In this document: piece after piece, positions 11,196 to 23,162 of the stretch | Numbering within the stretch: the first letter of the stretch is position 1 | Layout of the letters: each line of letters starts with the position of its first letter | Assembly (NCBI GenBank): GCA_025331445.1 | Contig: JAIWNE010000003.1 | Span: 248,001-312,000, forward strand | DNA length: 64,000 bases | Source of the DNA: Blakeslea trispora | Lineage: Eukaryota; Mucoromycota; Mucoromycetes; Mucorales; Choanephoraceae | Reading direction: 5' to 3' | Made by a program: the position numbers and the translations under genes | The notes under the pieces: generated by a model | Databases searched by the model: none | What the model was told of the DNA's origin: nothing | Seen by the model: the letters and a program-made list of their open reading frames with translations, nothing else

Positions 11196-12549
11196 TTAGG
11201 CATGTTCTTGTTGAAGTCTATAGAGAAAGGTCAAGGTGCGATTGAGATTAGCACAACCTTGTTCAAGCTGAAGTGCGCGATAGGTTTTCATAAGTGAATG
11301 TGTAGCAAATTCAAACATTTGAGCTCGATGGGAATGCATAAGTCGAGCATTGTTGTGCATATTAGCATAGTATGCTTGTCCAGTCTTGGCGAAATGTTCA
11401 GCTAGACGAGCAACAGAAGTAGACCAGACACCTGCACTCGATCCTTCTTTCGAGCCCTCACTATCACAAGGATGACACCAATAATAAGAAACTGTCTCTC
11501 CTAATCGTGTACGTTTGTATTTTAGCATAAAGGGCCAGTCCCAACCGGCTGGTTCAAAAAGGAGTTGACATATTAAAGACCATAGGTAATTTTAAATCAT
11601 GGAGGTTTTCTGGCTGTTGTTCATCGTCCATCAAGATGACTGACTTTCTTCTCTCTAGAAAGGAACTCCTAGAAACAGGCGATAAACTGGAGGGTGGATC
11701 CGCTCTGTTTTTTGGTTGATAGGTAGGTAAACTAGAGGGATAAGGTAGAATGACAGATCGTGGTCGTTTCACAAACACCTGTTGTGCAAGTTTCTGAATT
11801 TGGTCCATCACATCAGTTTCTTCTTCTTCCTCTTGAAAAATGCGGTGATAGCTTCCTGCCATCCTTGCTAGATTTTGAGCTGCATTTTCCTGAAATACCA
11901 GTCCAAAGTCCCTGGCTACATTGTTCAGTATCACCTTACGGTCTTCATCTGTCATTAGAGATTCGTAGACAATATAGTATTTCCCAATCGAACTTAAACC
12001 CAAACCCAGTGTACTCAGATGAGACCGAGTCACTCGGACCACACGATAGTCTGGATCCTTGAGTGCAGATGAAGATAGGATAGACAGGACAATGTTCTCT
12101 ACATCTCGCTTTCGATGCTTCCATTCGCTTGTCAGCTTTTTTAATGCTTGAAGCAAATCAGTTAGATCTTCATGAGCATGGCTGTATTCTTCTAATAGCT
12201 GGCTTAGACGCTGTACTTCGTCCAAATAGCCGATCCGTTCAAGATCATTTGTGTGCTGGCGGATAGATTGCGATTCAAGTTGCATGGTATATCGATCGCG
12301 GAGCATCATGACCCATTCTGTCAGGTGGTGCCAATCTTCCATATCAACAGGTGTTTGTTGATGTTCAATGAGTGCTTTAGCCATGCGGTAAGCATGTTGT
12401 TGTTCAGATTTAGACAAGATGCCGAGCTTTTGACAGAGTTCCATCTGTTCTACCGAACAAACCTGTCCAAATGATTCCAAGAATGAACTCAGTGAATCAG
12501 AGGCTGTATGATGTTGTGGTGGTGATAATATTTGAGTAGAAGTGACCAT
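11196..12549 (-). CDS. Uncharacterised protein, reading frame broken by apparent +1 shift
   Basis: The main frame runs from 12549 to a TGA at 11556-11554 (331 residues). It is helical, Glu/Gln-rich, with a Pro/Ser-rich stretch before the stop. Coding-like sequence continues without a gap in the next frame, through FEPAGWDWPFMLKYKR and YYWCHPCD, to a TAA at 11198-11196. The switch point is a run of five T on the coding strand (plus-strand AAAAA, 11556-11560). One T fewer would join STPF to EPAGWDW smoothly. I tested upstream GT and downstream AG combinations and found no plausible intron. A sequencing or assembly indel, a recent mutation or programmed frameshifting remain possible. The intact product would be about 445 residues. 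No family recognised. Its 3' end faces the zinc-finger gene. Confidence 0.6.
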
Positions 12550-14850
12550 GATAATATTTGGAATTCAATAAATAAATAAATAATAAACAAAAGCAGAAAA
12601 AAAAGGAGTGACAAGAATAGATTAAGAAAAAAAAAAAGAAGTGAAAAGGGAAAAGAAAAGCGCCTGTTTATATTGAAATAAATAGATTCATATTGAATTC
12701 TTTTTAGTGTTTGTTTGGATGATAGTAATACAATGTAGCACTTTAAAATACGCATTGCATCAAAATGATAACAAGATCTATAAAACAGACAGAATCCTAA
12801 GCGTGTGCTATTTAGGATGGCCCCTCATGTCATTTTAGGCGCGCATAAGTATTATTAATCAGTGTGCTCAATAGGATTGAAGAATATTCCTTTTTTGGCC
12901 ATCATGTTCGTTCAACTTGATTTTCAAAGCAATATTAAAAAAAAAGAGACACATACACACACACACACAAAAAGAACATATTCGCTCCTGATCTGTAACT
13001 TGTTTAAGATATGTGTTAACTATCCATTTATGTCCTTTTATAAAGAAACTAAAATAAAGCAAGGAGACATGTAGGAAAGGGGGGAGTTAAGAGAAAGAAG
13101 AGCAGTTTTCAAAAGAGCAGAAAAGAGGATCAAAAACCCTTTTTACTTGTCAAGTTTTGTTTTGCTTATACCACTCTTTCTGTTTCTTTATACACACCCA
13201 AGATTGCCCTCTCTCATGTCATAAAGAGAGAGAGAGAAAAAAAAAGAGAGAATTTACCTTAAAAGTAAAATGCATGGTTTAAAAAGTCAACCTCAGGGTA
13301 TTTGATTATTGGCTTTTGACAGAATGGTCTGATTATTTCCCTCTGTTCTCCTTTCTTTTTTTTTTGTGCTTCCGATAAAAACAGAAACATGCTTTATTCG
13401 TTGAATTTTGTTATTGTATCATGCTAAAAAAGGAAAAATGCATTACCTAAGATTTTATCAAAAAATGTGACACGAATAAACAAGATGCCACATTTATTAG
13501 AAAGGGTCTAAACACGATATACTTTAGTGAAAAAAAAAGAGGGGGTTGCTGTCGGTTTATGAAAAATTTGAGCATAGACATTTGAAAAAAATAAAAAAAT
13601 ATAAGGTGCTTTTATTTTCAACAAGTGAATTAGTGTGTTTGTTATTCTTTTTCTAACAAAATGAAATGTAAAATTCAGAGTTAGATTCTGCTAAAATTTA
13701 TTCAAGACTCATGCATGTATATTCACATCATTTCAGTAAGCAAACTGAGTCATATCTTGATCTGATATTAGAAAGTGTAATCCCATAAAACAACCCAGTG
13801 TATGACAGCGGGCTCTTTTTTTTTGGGATCAGATAACTATATACTAAATTATCTTGTGTGAGACTTTAAGAAAGTAAAAGGTTCATCTACATTGTGTACA
13901 TGAACGATTCTCCCTCTTCTTTTTGAACTGAATTCTGGAAGATAAAACAAAAAACAAAGCAGACAGATAAAATGGCTTTTGGAAAGGAGGCTAGGATTTG
14001 CGATGGAGAAAACTGCCACTTGTATTATCTGGAGTACTAAATCAATGCAACTCATTCTGATACAATGATTTTGGGAAGGACATCAAAAAACAACTGAATG
14101 AAGTGCAAAATTTGGATAATGAAATTATAAGAGAACTATGAATGAGAAAGAAGATAGGCTATCTGTTCTAGCTTTACAAGTGCGCGTATTGTGTTATTTG
14201 ATAGATAGACTTCATCTCAGGATTCAAAACAAAGCAAAATTATTGTTTTGACAATCATAATTGCTTTGTATAAGTTATTTGTTATTATGGTTACCTAAAG
14301 AGATTCATGTTGGCCAATTATCTTGTGTTCTGTTGAAGACTGTACTGTATATGTAGCAATATTTATAGTTGCATGGCTTCAAAAAAAAAAAAGAGAGAGT
14401 GTGTGTGTTGATCCATCTTTTATTTAGGAGGTTCAAGAACGATAGCTCTGGTAAGATAATGTAGACACAACATATGCTTGGTGTATTTATCATTGCACGA
14501 TTGAGCAAATGATGTCAGTTTCGTTGTTGTATTCACAATGCTAAAAGTAAACAATTCCCATGTTTTTCTTCTTTCTCTTTTCCTCGTTGATGCCTTTCTC
14601 TCTATCTTTCTACAATCAAAAAAAAAATTGGAAAAGCTCCAGCTCGTCATCTTCAAGGGCAAGGTAGGGGTATAAACAAACTTGATATGATGTATAGTTG
14701 TTGGTTTAATAGATGACAAAATCAAATTACCTCCTCTTGGCTACTCAGAAGATGATTTAAAGGCACACACACCAGCTCGTATATATATATAAAGCAAAAT
14801 ACAAAAGCTTAGTCAACTTCTTCCCATTATTCAGGTAAGCCCAAATGAAA
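12550..14850. other. Gene-poor intergenic region
   Basis: About 2.3 kb of AT-rich DNA with stops in all frames, a CA microsatellite (12955-12969) and GA tracts near 13224-13252. Promoter elements of the gene ending at 12549 should lie at its left end. No gene or RNA recognised. Confidence 0.45.
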
Positions 14851-14884
14851 TATAACCCCTTCTTAGACTTGTGGAGTCCTTTTG

Positions 14885-15263
14885 TATTTATTTGCAACAG
14901 ATAGACTTCTTTGCCTTCGGTCCAGAATACCTATGAAATTGCAAAGAGGTCATTGCACGGAACCAAGAAATATGCCAATGATGGTACTATTGATTCTAAG
15001 CAAGCAAAACAAGATGGTCATACCAAACTTGTTTATGTGGGTGAATATATTGCAAGCTAAGTTTGTAACAAGTGTCAGACAAGGACATTGGAGAATACAT
15101 TGCGATAAAGTGCATACAATCCTCAAGTTGTAAATCTTGTAGTACCGTATGGAATTGCAATGTCAATGCTACCAACAACATTCACCATGTCTTTACATAT
15201 CAAACAAGACACAACGATGAAAGACTATCTATATTTCAAAGACCCCCTCCCCTCCTTCAATAA
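14885..15263 (+). pseudogene. Decayed Fanzor/TnpB-like (OrfB zinc-ribbon) remnant
   Basis: Two adjacent frames each carry half of a TnpB/Fanzor C-terminus. Frame one (up to about 15108) reads VGEYIAS-stop-VCNKCQTRTLENT, resembling the family pattern E-Y-x-T-S-x-x-C-x-x-C, which joins the RuvC-II glutamate to the first zinc-ribbon knuckle. Frame two (15072-15263) reads SSSCKSCSTVWNCNVNATNNI, matching C-x2-C then N-R-D-x-N-A-x-x-N-I of RuvC-III. Both the arginine and catalytic aspartate are changed (R to C, D to N). A stop and a frameshift separate the halves and no N-terminus is visible, so it is not functional. Such RNA-guided nuclease genes are known from mobile elements of fungi, including zygomycetes. 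Assignment rests on the motif order; no element ends were found. Confidence 0.55.
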
Positions 15264-16210
15264 GGCGACTATTGCTTATTGTTTATCTATTAGTGTATGT
15301 GTACAGCCTCTGCATGTTTGTTTGATCATAGGTGTAGTCACAAGAAACCCTAATCAAGATGTGTACTCAACAACAACAAAAAAACGATATGTCAGGTATT
15401 CTCAAATCAAATGGCTACTGTATAAATGCTTCATCTATGAATAGCTTCATAAGCCTCCATATCAATGAAAAACAATAGGATGGATGATTATACCAAGTAA
15501 CATCCTGTGAAAGGAGAATTGTATTGACTTTCTGAAAAGAGAAGACAGAAAGGGCTAAATGCAAAGTTTCAATTGAGTGGTGTAACACTTTTTTTTTCTT
15601 CTTCAAAAAAAGCATATCGTTATATCGAATAGTGATGTTACATAGAAATGCCAAAGGGATATGTTTGCTGGCTGTGTACCTAATGAGATGGAAAATCCTG
15701 TCACACCAAATCGAATTCCTAATGTTTAGAGTACCATTAAACCGAGTTTGGACCATAAGTGAATGATTACTTTTACTCTATTAGAGATCAATAGGTTTGA
15801 AACATGAATTGTATTTTGTTGTATAGCAACAACTATCAACTCTTGTTTTTTCTTTTTTAAGCTTATTTTGTTTCTTTTTTTTTTATTTTATTTATTTTAT
15901 TTATTTTACATTTCTTATAAAAGGATAATCACTTAATTTTTTTTTCTTCTTTTGGGATATAAAAAGCAAAGCAATGGATATAGATTTAAAAGAAAACAAG
16001 TTATATACAAGAGAGAAAAAAAGAAGGGGGAAAAAGAGAATCAAAAAATAAAGTGATAAGGAAAGTGAGGTGTATAAAATGTGGTAATAGGAAACAAAAT
16101 TGATATGTATACAAGTGCACAAAGAATAATAATAATAAAAAAGGGGAGGAAATAAGGAGAAGAACGAGATGAACAAAAAAAGAAGAGTCTGTGAATGGGA
16201 TGTATAGTTT
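15264..16210. other. Intergenic region
   Basis: AT-rich sequence with simple T and TTTTA repeats near 15860-15905 and A-rich tracts to 16200. It probably contains the 3' untranslated region of the following minus-strand gene. No gene recognised. Confidence 0.45.
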
Positions 16211-18125
16211 TTACTGAACTGGACGTCGTATGCTAGGTGTGGCAACAGTCAGTCTTCTTGTGGGAGGAGCAACAGTAGTTTTGATTGGCACATTTCTAGT
16301 GATAGCAATAGAAGAAGACCGAGGATGTGTTAATTTGGAATTAGATCGAGCAAGAGGAAAATCAGGAACAATCGATTTTCGAGATCTAGTTGATTTCTTG
16401 GAGGCTGTTGATTGTGTTGAAGGTTGCTTCTTTAGGGACAAAGAACGCTGCTTGACTTGGCCTTTTTCTAGATCAGTTACTTTGTTTAACAGAGACTGAT
16501 GTTCTGGTTTGGTCTTCTCAGTACTGCGGTACATGGACTCAAGTCGTTTGATGCTAGCTTCAGCTTCTTGGCGTTTCCTAGTTTCTTCTTTCAAGAGCGA
16601 TTCTAATTTTACCATACGGTGATGTGATTTCTGCTTTTGAATGTCAAGCGAATGATGAAGCATTTGAACAAGCTGCACCATGCCAGCAATAGGAGTACGT
16701 TGTCCAGTCGAGGCCATGGCAGCCATACCGACTTGATTTTCTAGTGCATTTTGGGAAGACTTGTTCTGGTATTCCTTCCAGATCGTCTGTATCTTGGATG
16801 CTGCCTCTGTTGCTTGTTTGTTTTCTTCATCATCCAAATCAACACCGTTCAATTTGAAATCATGTTGCTTCATTGTATTATCCTTTGCTTTTGATGACAG
16901 AAGCAGTCGTCTAGGAACATAATGTTTGCGACATGTATCGTCTGGTGGAAGTAGAGAGGCATTGGCCAAGATGCTGTTGGCCCATCGTTTGCCTGCTTCA
17001 CTCTTGAATTGAATTTTGTTACTGTTCTGACTTGTGGAGGGTGATGGTTTTTTGACAAGGTGTTGATACTTTTTGTTGGTCAAAAGCGATTTAGAATGAC
17101 GTTCAACATCATTCATCCAATCAATAACAGCACGCTCTTTCTCTGATTTCTTGGAGATGGTTCTGTTTTCCTTTTTGGAGAACCATTCATTCAGGGCAAA
17201 TTGATCAGGTTGTTGCATTTCCACAGACGCGTTGGATGGGTGAACTGAAGGAGAGGGTAAAGTTGGATAAGAAGGAGCAGGTGCAAGTTCTGTAGAGACA
17301 ATAGAATTAGGGGCTGATGGCGCCAGGTGATCTTGTAAGACAGAAATTCGTCGACGCTCAGCTGTTGATGTTGCTAATTTCTTGAGAAATCTTGACCTTG
17401 GTGGAAATTCGTAATTTTCTTGTTCTGCAGTTAATGTTTGTGGTACAATGATTTCTTGACTACCATCAGGGTATCGCTTAATAACAGCCTATATTTAAAG
17501 AAATCGATAAATAAATAAAAAAAAAAAGAGAAAATGATAAAGAAAAAAAAAAAAGAGAGAAGAAAGAAAAAAAAAATAGATTAATAATGTTGAATGAAAA
17601 TTGTTAAAAAACGTGAAAATTGGTGTTTGAAACACATTGGATATTATCTTTTTATCCTAACCCCCCCCCTTCTCTCTCTCTCTCTCTCTTCTTCCGTCAT
17701 CCCCTTTTTGTTCAGTACGCTTCGTCTTTCTATCATCTGCTTTAGAAAAAAAAAAGTGCTTCTTGTAACACGAAAAGTCTAAATCAAGTTGCTCGATCAT
17801 AAACAATTCTACAAATACAGCAAAAGAAAAACAGAAAAAGAGAGAGAGAGAGAAAATATCCAATGTTGTTTCCTATCAAAATGAAACATATAAACATATA
17901 AAAAAAAAAGAATCAAAAGCGCACCTTCTTCTGGTCTCCCCACATCATGAGTGACCGGGGTTCGCGTCGACGTTGTAGCACTTGTGCCATTGCTGTTGCT
18001 GCTCTAACTGCTATTCTTTTCTGTTGCTCCTCTTCTACTGATAATACGGTGGGGTCCGTGCGTGTCTGTAGTACTGGCCGTGCTCTACTCTCCTTCTTTT
18101 TTTCATTTTTATCCAGTTCATGCAT
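16211..18125 (-). CDS. IQ-motif coiled-coil protein, uncharacterised
   Basis: Two exons, 18125-17925 and 17488-16211, encode 492 residues; the 436-nt intron between them is the longest in the window. Splicing joins WGDQKK to AVIKRYPDGSQEI in phase. The protein has a basic, helical N-terminus, a disordered Ser/Pro-rich middle, an IQ-like motif (ASKIQTIWKEYQNKS) consistent with calmodulin or light-chain binding, a coiled coil (about residues 330-390, MVKLESLLKEETRKRQEAEA) and a very basic Ser/Thr/Arg-rich tail (SLKKQPSTQSTASKKSTRSR). This layout suits a microtubule or cortex-associated scaffold, but I do not recognise an orthologue. The start is the first ATG in the upstream exon; there is an A-rich leader behind it. 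Confidence 0.7.
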
Positions 18126-19656
18126 TTAAAGAAACTGGGATTTTAGTTTCTTTTTTTTTTTATTTTTATTTTCTGTTCAATGAAGAAAGAAAAAAAAATT
18201 CAGGAAAAAAAGAAGAAGAGAGAGAGAGAAAAAGAGGTGAAAAAAGAAAAGACAAGAGAAAAAGGAACCTAATTTTTTTTTTTTCGTTAGAGAAAAGGAT
18301 TGAAAAAAAAAAAAGAAAGAAAAAAAGAAACAGAGAGGATTTCGAGTTGATTCAATGAGTCGTAAAAAACATATACAAAATTACGCAAGAAAATAATACA
18401 AAAAAGAAAAAGGAAAAAAAGGAACGAAAAGTATGTACAAAAGATAAAGAACAAGAGGAAAAAAAAAGAAAGAAAAAAAAAATGCCATGTAAAGTCGCTA
18501 CAACGCCAAAGGGCTACTTTTTGAAAAAAAAATCGGGGGTTTAAAACAAAAGGTGGTTTTCTTATTTTCTCATAGTGAATTTAAAGTCAGACGATTTCTT
18601 TTCTATCTTTGGATTATTATTTTTTTTTTCTTCTTCAGACAATACAGTTTGTCCGGAAAAGTTATAAGGGTTCTTTTTTTTTATTTTAAACTCTAGTCAG
18701 GCAGTACAATTATCAGTACTCTATTGGGAGGGCATCTAATTCTTTCAATGGATGCCTCAATTTATATATAGAAATAGGTTGTGCAACTGTCGGTCCCTAT
18801 GATGAACTTTTTTTCTTTTTTTTTGTAACCGAATAATTTCTGGATATAGCGTCTTTTCATGAAGAAAAGCTAGTCATCATATTGGTCTTGACAATGGTGG
18901 TTGTACAAGGCTATGATGACAGTATTGTTTATGTTGTTATTCTGTTTGAATATTCAGTTAACAACAGTAAGTATTTGCATCTCATGAATATGACTAGTTT
19001 TTTAAAAAATAATACAAGAAAGAATGGAAGAAATGAACATGGTAAAGCTATGCAGACTATACTTTTCCCTTTTGCAGCACATGGCCCGGTTACTAATAAC
19101 AAATGTGCTTCTCAACTTAATTTAGCTCTGCTCAACCTTGAATCGGCTGACGCCAGGTTGCAGAAATGTGTGCATTAAGATAAAAACAGAGCAGTGTCAC
19201 AATCTGCATCTCTTCTCTCGAATAAGGAGAAAATCCGTTGGATGCCTCTATATGCTATTGCATTGACGATCTATTACACTTTCATATAGAATACGCTTTC
19301 GTTTCGTATACATGGTCTATACAGCCCAAGCATTATGCAGAGTCTATACACCCATTGTTTCACAAACTTATTATCTTGTTACTCTTCTGTACCAAATATT
19401 TATCTGAGCCAACAGTAGCTTCATCAAGACTCACTTTATTGTCACTAGAGACTATAGCAACAAAACACTCAATTCAACAATGACAATAAAGAGTTAGTTA
19501 ATCAAATGAATACAATAAACTTATCAAAAGCATGTTTAAACTCCTACTTTTTTTTTCTTTTGGCTCAAGTCTTCTTCTTTATCTTTTTTTTCTCACTTGA
19601 CTTTTTTTTTTTTTCCTTTTGTGTGTGTTTACAAACTCTTATTGTAAAAAGAAAGA
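18126..19656. other. Intergenic region between divergent genes
   Basis: About 1.5 kb holding the promoters of the IQ-motif and VHS-GAT genes. The left 400 bases are strongly A-rich purine tracts. A 27-nt motif shared with a site on the other side of the VHS-GAT gene starts at 18645. Two open frames near 18882-19178 and 19238-19483 lack any recognisable features, and I do not call them genes. Confidence 0.5.
18645..18672 (+). repeat. Copy 1 of CAGT-TGTCC-GAAAA-GTTATAAGG dispersed motif
   Basis: CAGTTTGTCCGGAAAA continues directly into GTTATAAGGGTT and is preceded by TA. A near-identical motif lies at 21437. The TA flank and CAGT start resemble Tc1/mariner-type inverted-repeat ends, but only two same-orientation copies were found. 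Confidence 0.55.
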
Positions 19657-21290
19657 ATGCCTCTGTTTTCAAAAAAGATTGTACCTACAGACATAACGTC
19701 TAATATCGAAAAGGCAGTAAACCCTTCTGTTGAAGAGCTTGACTGGGCTCTTGTCTTTCAGATATGTGGCTCTATAAACTCATCTGACTTGGGTGCTAAA
19801 GAAGCACGAAAGTTACTCCAGAAAAAAATGATATCTAATGAACCAAAAACCCAAGTCTTGGCTTTGGAGGTAAGCGCGTGTTTTTTTTTTTTTTTACTTT
19901 ATTTTGATTTTCACAGGTCAAAAAAGTATTTATCTTTTGCATGAATTTCTTTTTTCAGGTGTTAAATTCTCTGTCTGAAAACTGTGCACCAAAGTTTCAA
20001 CCACAGTTGGGTGCAAAATCGTTTGGCGAAGATCTTTATCATCTAGCTACATCCAAGGTAAACGTATATACCAATGGCCATACTTTCTTGCTTTGAGACC
20101 AGACAAGAGATGGGCTGAAAAAAAAAAGTTGAAATGAGATATTGATGAAAACAACATATTCTGATGTATCAAAGACACTCGATGATAGAGTGAGTGGTAA
20201 GCTCGTACAGTGCTTAGAGAGCTGGGTACATCAAACAGGAGGAGACCCTCAATTTGGATCCATTAGAAGAGCATATGATGTAATGACTCAGGGCAATGTA
20301 TTGCCGCACAGTAACAGACAACCTATTTCTCGAAACAAGACATCATCCAACCAACCAAGACAGGTAGAACAGAATGAACTAAAGACGGGAATCCATGGAT
20401 TTATTGTTTCTTTCTGTCGGATTCATTTTAGCCTACAGATGTAAAGAGTGATATTGAAATTGCAAAAAACAGCGCACAGTTGTTCTTTCAAACTCTGTCC
20501 TTCACTGACCCTACAAAAGAAGATATCTCGAGAAACGAATTGATTCAGGTAATCATCCTTTGTATGTCTATCATGAACCAAAACAAAACAAACTGAAACC
20601 CTGATTGACGACTAGGAATTCCATGGCAAATGCAAGAAGGCACAACAAGTGCTCGCCACTCATTTGCAACAGTGCGATGATTCGGAAATGATTTGTAAGT
20701 GTAGGCCAAGAAGTGTTACACATTAATTTATATATTTTCTATTCCATTTCGTTTTTAAGCTGCCCTCATCAATGCCAATAACGAACTCCTAAGCTGCTTT
20801 AAAGCATATGATGAAATGCTCGAACAACATGCTGTCAATGAAGCTACCAAAAACTCTCAGACTCTCAATAGCCGCAACACTCGTCATGTAAGCATGTTTT
20901 GTTAATTTATATAACAGTTTACTCAAGTCGTTTCATTAGGATGAGGCAGAAGAGGGCTCATCGTCATCGTCAGCATTTCAGCCAGCTCCTCAATCACACA
21001 ACCCATTTCAGAAACTTATCAAGTAAGTTATTTTATGTGTGTGTGCGTGTGTGGCAATCGGCTGATTCGTTCGTACGTTTAACAATTCGAAATCATAGTG
21101 AAGACCCATTTGATCCTTTTGCCGATACACACCAAGTGCAACAACAGCAGCAACGTGGTGCTGATAGTACAACTGTAAACACTGCAGGGTAAATGTATTA
21201 TAAATATCTCTCAAGATTGCTTTTTGACTAATGTGAATCAACAGTGCTGTATTACCACCACCTTTGACCCCTCAAAAGATGCACGATTAA
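19657..21290 (+). CDS. VHS-GAT domain trafficking adaptor (TOM1/GGA/LSB5-like)
   Basis: Nine exons (19657-19869, 19959-20057, 20175-20363, 20432-20548, 20616-20694, 20760-20887, 20940-21022, 21099-21188, 21245-21290) give 347 residues with all phases closed. Residues 1-140 form a VHS domain (EELDWALVFQICGSINSSD; KEARKLLQKKM; LVQCLESWVHQTGGDPQF). Residues about 170-265 fit a GAT three-helix bundle that binds ubiquitin and Arf-type GTPases. The tail carries HNPFQ (an NPF, EH-domain ligand) and DPFDPFAD (DPF clathrin/AP-2 ligands). This is the architecture of endosomal sorting and endocytic adaptors; yeast Lsb5 is similar in length. There is no GAE ear, so GGA proper is unlikely. Exon boundaries in the last third are small but each restores reading phase. 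Confidence 0.82.
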
Positions 21291-21436
21291 GAGACAAATG
21301 ACGATGGTACCTTATGAATTAAAAGGTTTTCTGAACGCTCATGTGCGTCGATATATAACTTTGTATTTTTAACAGTGTAACAGTTCCTGAATTGCTTTCC
21401 GCATGGATTGTCAACAAAAAAGTTTAGTTTCTGTTG

Positions 21437-21465
21437 CAGTCTGTCCAGAAAAAGTTATAAGGTTT
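21437..21465 (+). repeat. Copy 2 of CAGT-TGTCC-GAAAA-GTTATAAGG dispersed motif
   Basis: CAGTCTGTCCAGAAAAA continues into GTTATAAGG. It matches the copy at 18645 with two substitutions and one extra A, in the same orientation and 2.8 kb away, on the other side of the VHS-GAT gene. Confidence 0.55.
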
Positions 21466-21961
21466 TTGAGTCATTCGGCATGCAGCTATTTTACTTTCTG
21501 CTTTAGAAATTCTTGATGATATCTCTTGAGAGCATTAGTGTCTTGAGAATCAATGATAATCTCAACCCTATAGAATATATCAACCGCTACTTATTCTCCC
21601 CTATGATGTCTAATATTGGATGTTACACAGTAATTTGCGGTTGCCATCTTTGTGATGCTTCAGAGTTTTAATATGCTTAAAACTTGAGCAATCATGAAGG
21701 GTATGTCAAAAAAAAAAAGTCGTAATTGAAATGCAGCTTCATTATCAAACAAGAAAAACAAAGCATTCATCTACAAAGAGTTGAGCTCATAATACGCAAA
21801 TGCGAATATAACACAATACCCTATAATATGTCTTTAGATTTAACATGCCGAAAAATAAAAAGAGCCTTTGCATACAGAAGTTTGAATGATTTGTAGAATG
21901 TATTTTAGAGACCTTCTTCTTGAGCAACATTGGCGTCATTAGAGCCGGTTCTTATTATAAA

Positions 21962-21963
<2 letters not shown>

Positions 21964-21993
<30 letters not shown>
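21964..21993. repeat. 30-nt poly-T tract
   Basis: An uninterrupted run of 30 T, much longer than other homopolymers here. It could be the poly(A) of a retroposed sequence on the minus strand; I saw no matching source sequence nearby. Confidence 0.6.
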
Positions 21994-21994
<1 letters not shown>

Positions 21995-23162
21995 GCCTGA
22001 AGCCTTTCAAAGCTGTTTGTTTTCTTAACAAATTAAACTGAGGAACTTGAGACATAAACCTTGACATTTGCTAGTTTTTTTTTTTCGTTTAGACTAAGTT
22101 AGAGCAATTCAATCAGGTTTCATCTACATTACAGTTGTTTAGCTGGTATTCTGGTGTTGCTTGTAAATCGTTTCTTAATCGCTATCGTTGTCTAAAAATG
22201 CTTCATTTGAGCAAGAAAGAAAAAAAAAAAGAGGCTTTGTGGGTAATAGACTAGAGTTCAAGACTTAACAGACTAATTCTACAAGGAGTTGTAGAGGAAG
22301 CTAATTATATCTTTAAGCTGTAACCATAACATCAATGTGAACAAAGTTAAAAAAAAAGATGTTTTGTCATGTAACAAATAGAAGAGTCAGACTTGGATGA
22401 GATTACGCATTAAGATCTCAAGAGAAAGGCATGCTTGTGGTCCTAAACAAAGCAGAAAATGTTGCCAAAGATTTCCAATTATTTTGACAATGTATGAGCA
22501 CCTGTCGAGGATACTCGTATACGAAAGCATTAAATCGTTTATAGTATAAAGATAAAAGTATAATATCGAACTTGTTCGTGCTAAGGGAAATATAAAGTAA
22601 ATAAACAGAGATCACTCATCAAGTTAATTATCATTATAGCTTTGTACTTTATAAAAAGAATTTCTATTGAGCTTGTTGTAGAAGTGATAAGTGTAGGAGT
22701 ATCGAATATGCTTGCTGAGGCCCTCTCCATTTAATGGGAGTACAAATATCCAGGCATAAAGAAACTTTGTTGAAGGAAGCGAAGGGATTTCTTCCTACAA
22801 ATTTAATTATCTAATGGCTCGAAATATAAACAAGATATTTAGTTTTTTTTTTAGATTATTCCAGTAATCAAAAGCACTACAACGTATTCCAATTCATACC
22901 CAAAGGCCATACATATTTAAGTAAAATCATATTTCAACCAAACAATCAAATCCAACTTAAAGTAGGAAAAAAAAAGCTTTTACTAGGTCTTCCCTTCCTC
23001 ACTATTCACTCTCCCCACATCGACCTTCTCATAAAACGCAGTGGAGGCAATGATTTCATTATTGTAATGCAGGTTCGGTGTGTATTATGCTCTCCCTCTT
23101 TTAAAACTCTGAATACGTGAAATAGATAGAAAAAAAATTAACTGCATTTGCTGTCTACAGTT

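Noticed and set aside
11540..11600. Intron joining the two halves of the 11196-12549 gene
   Set aside because: Candidate donors near 11580 give only 32-nt introns or wrong phase; other GT sites in the upstream stretch have poor consensus. An indel at the T5 run is simpler.
18126..19656. Open frames near 18882-19178 and 19238-19483 as genes
   Set aside because: No domain and low-complexity neighbours. I kept the stretch as intergenic.
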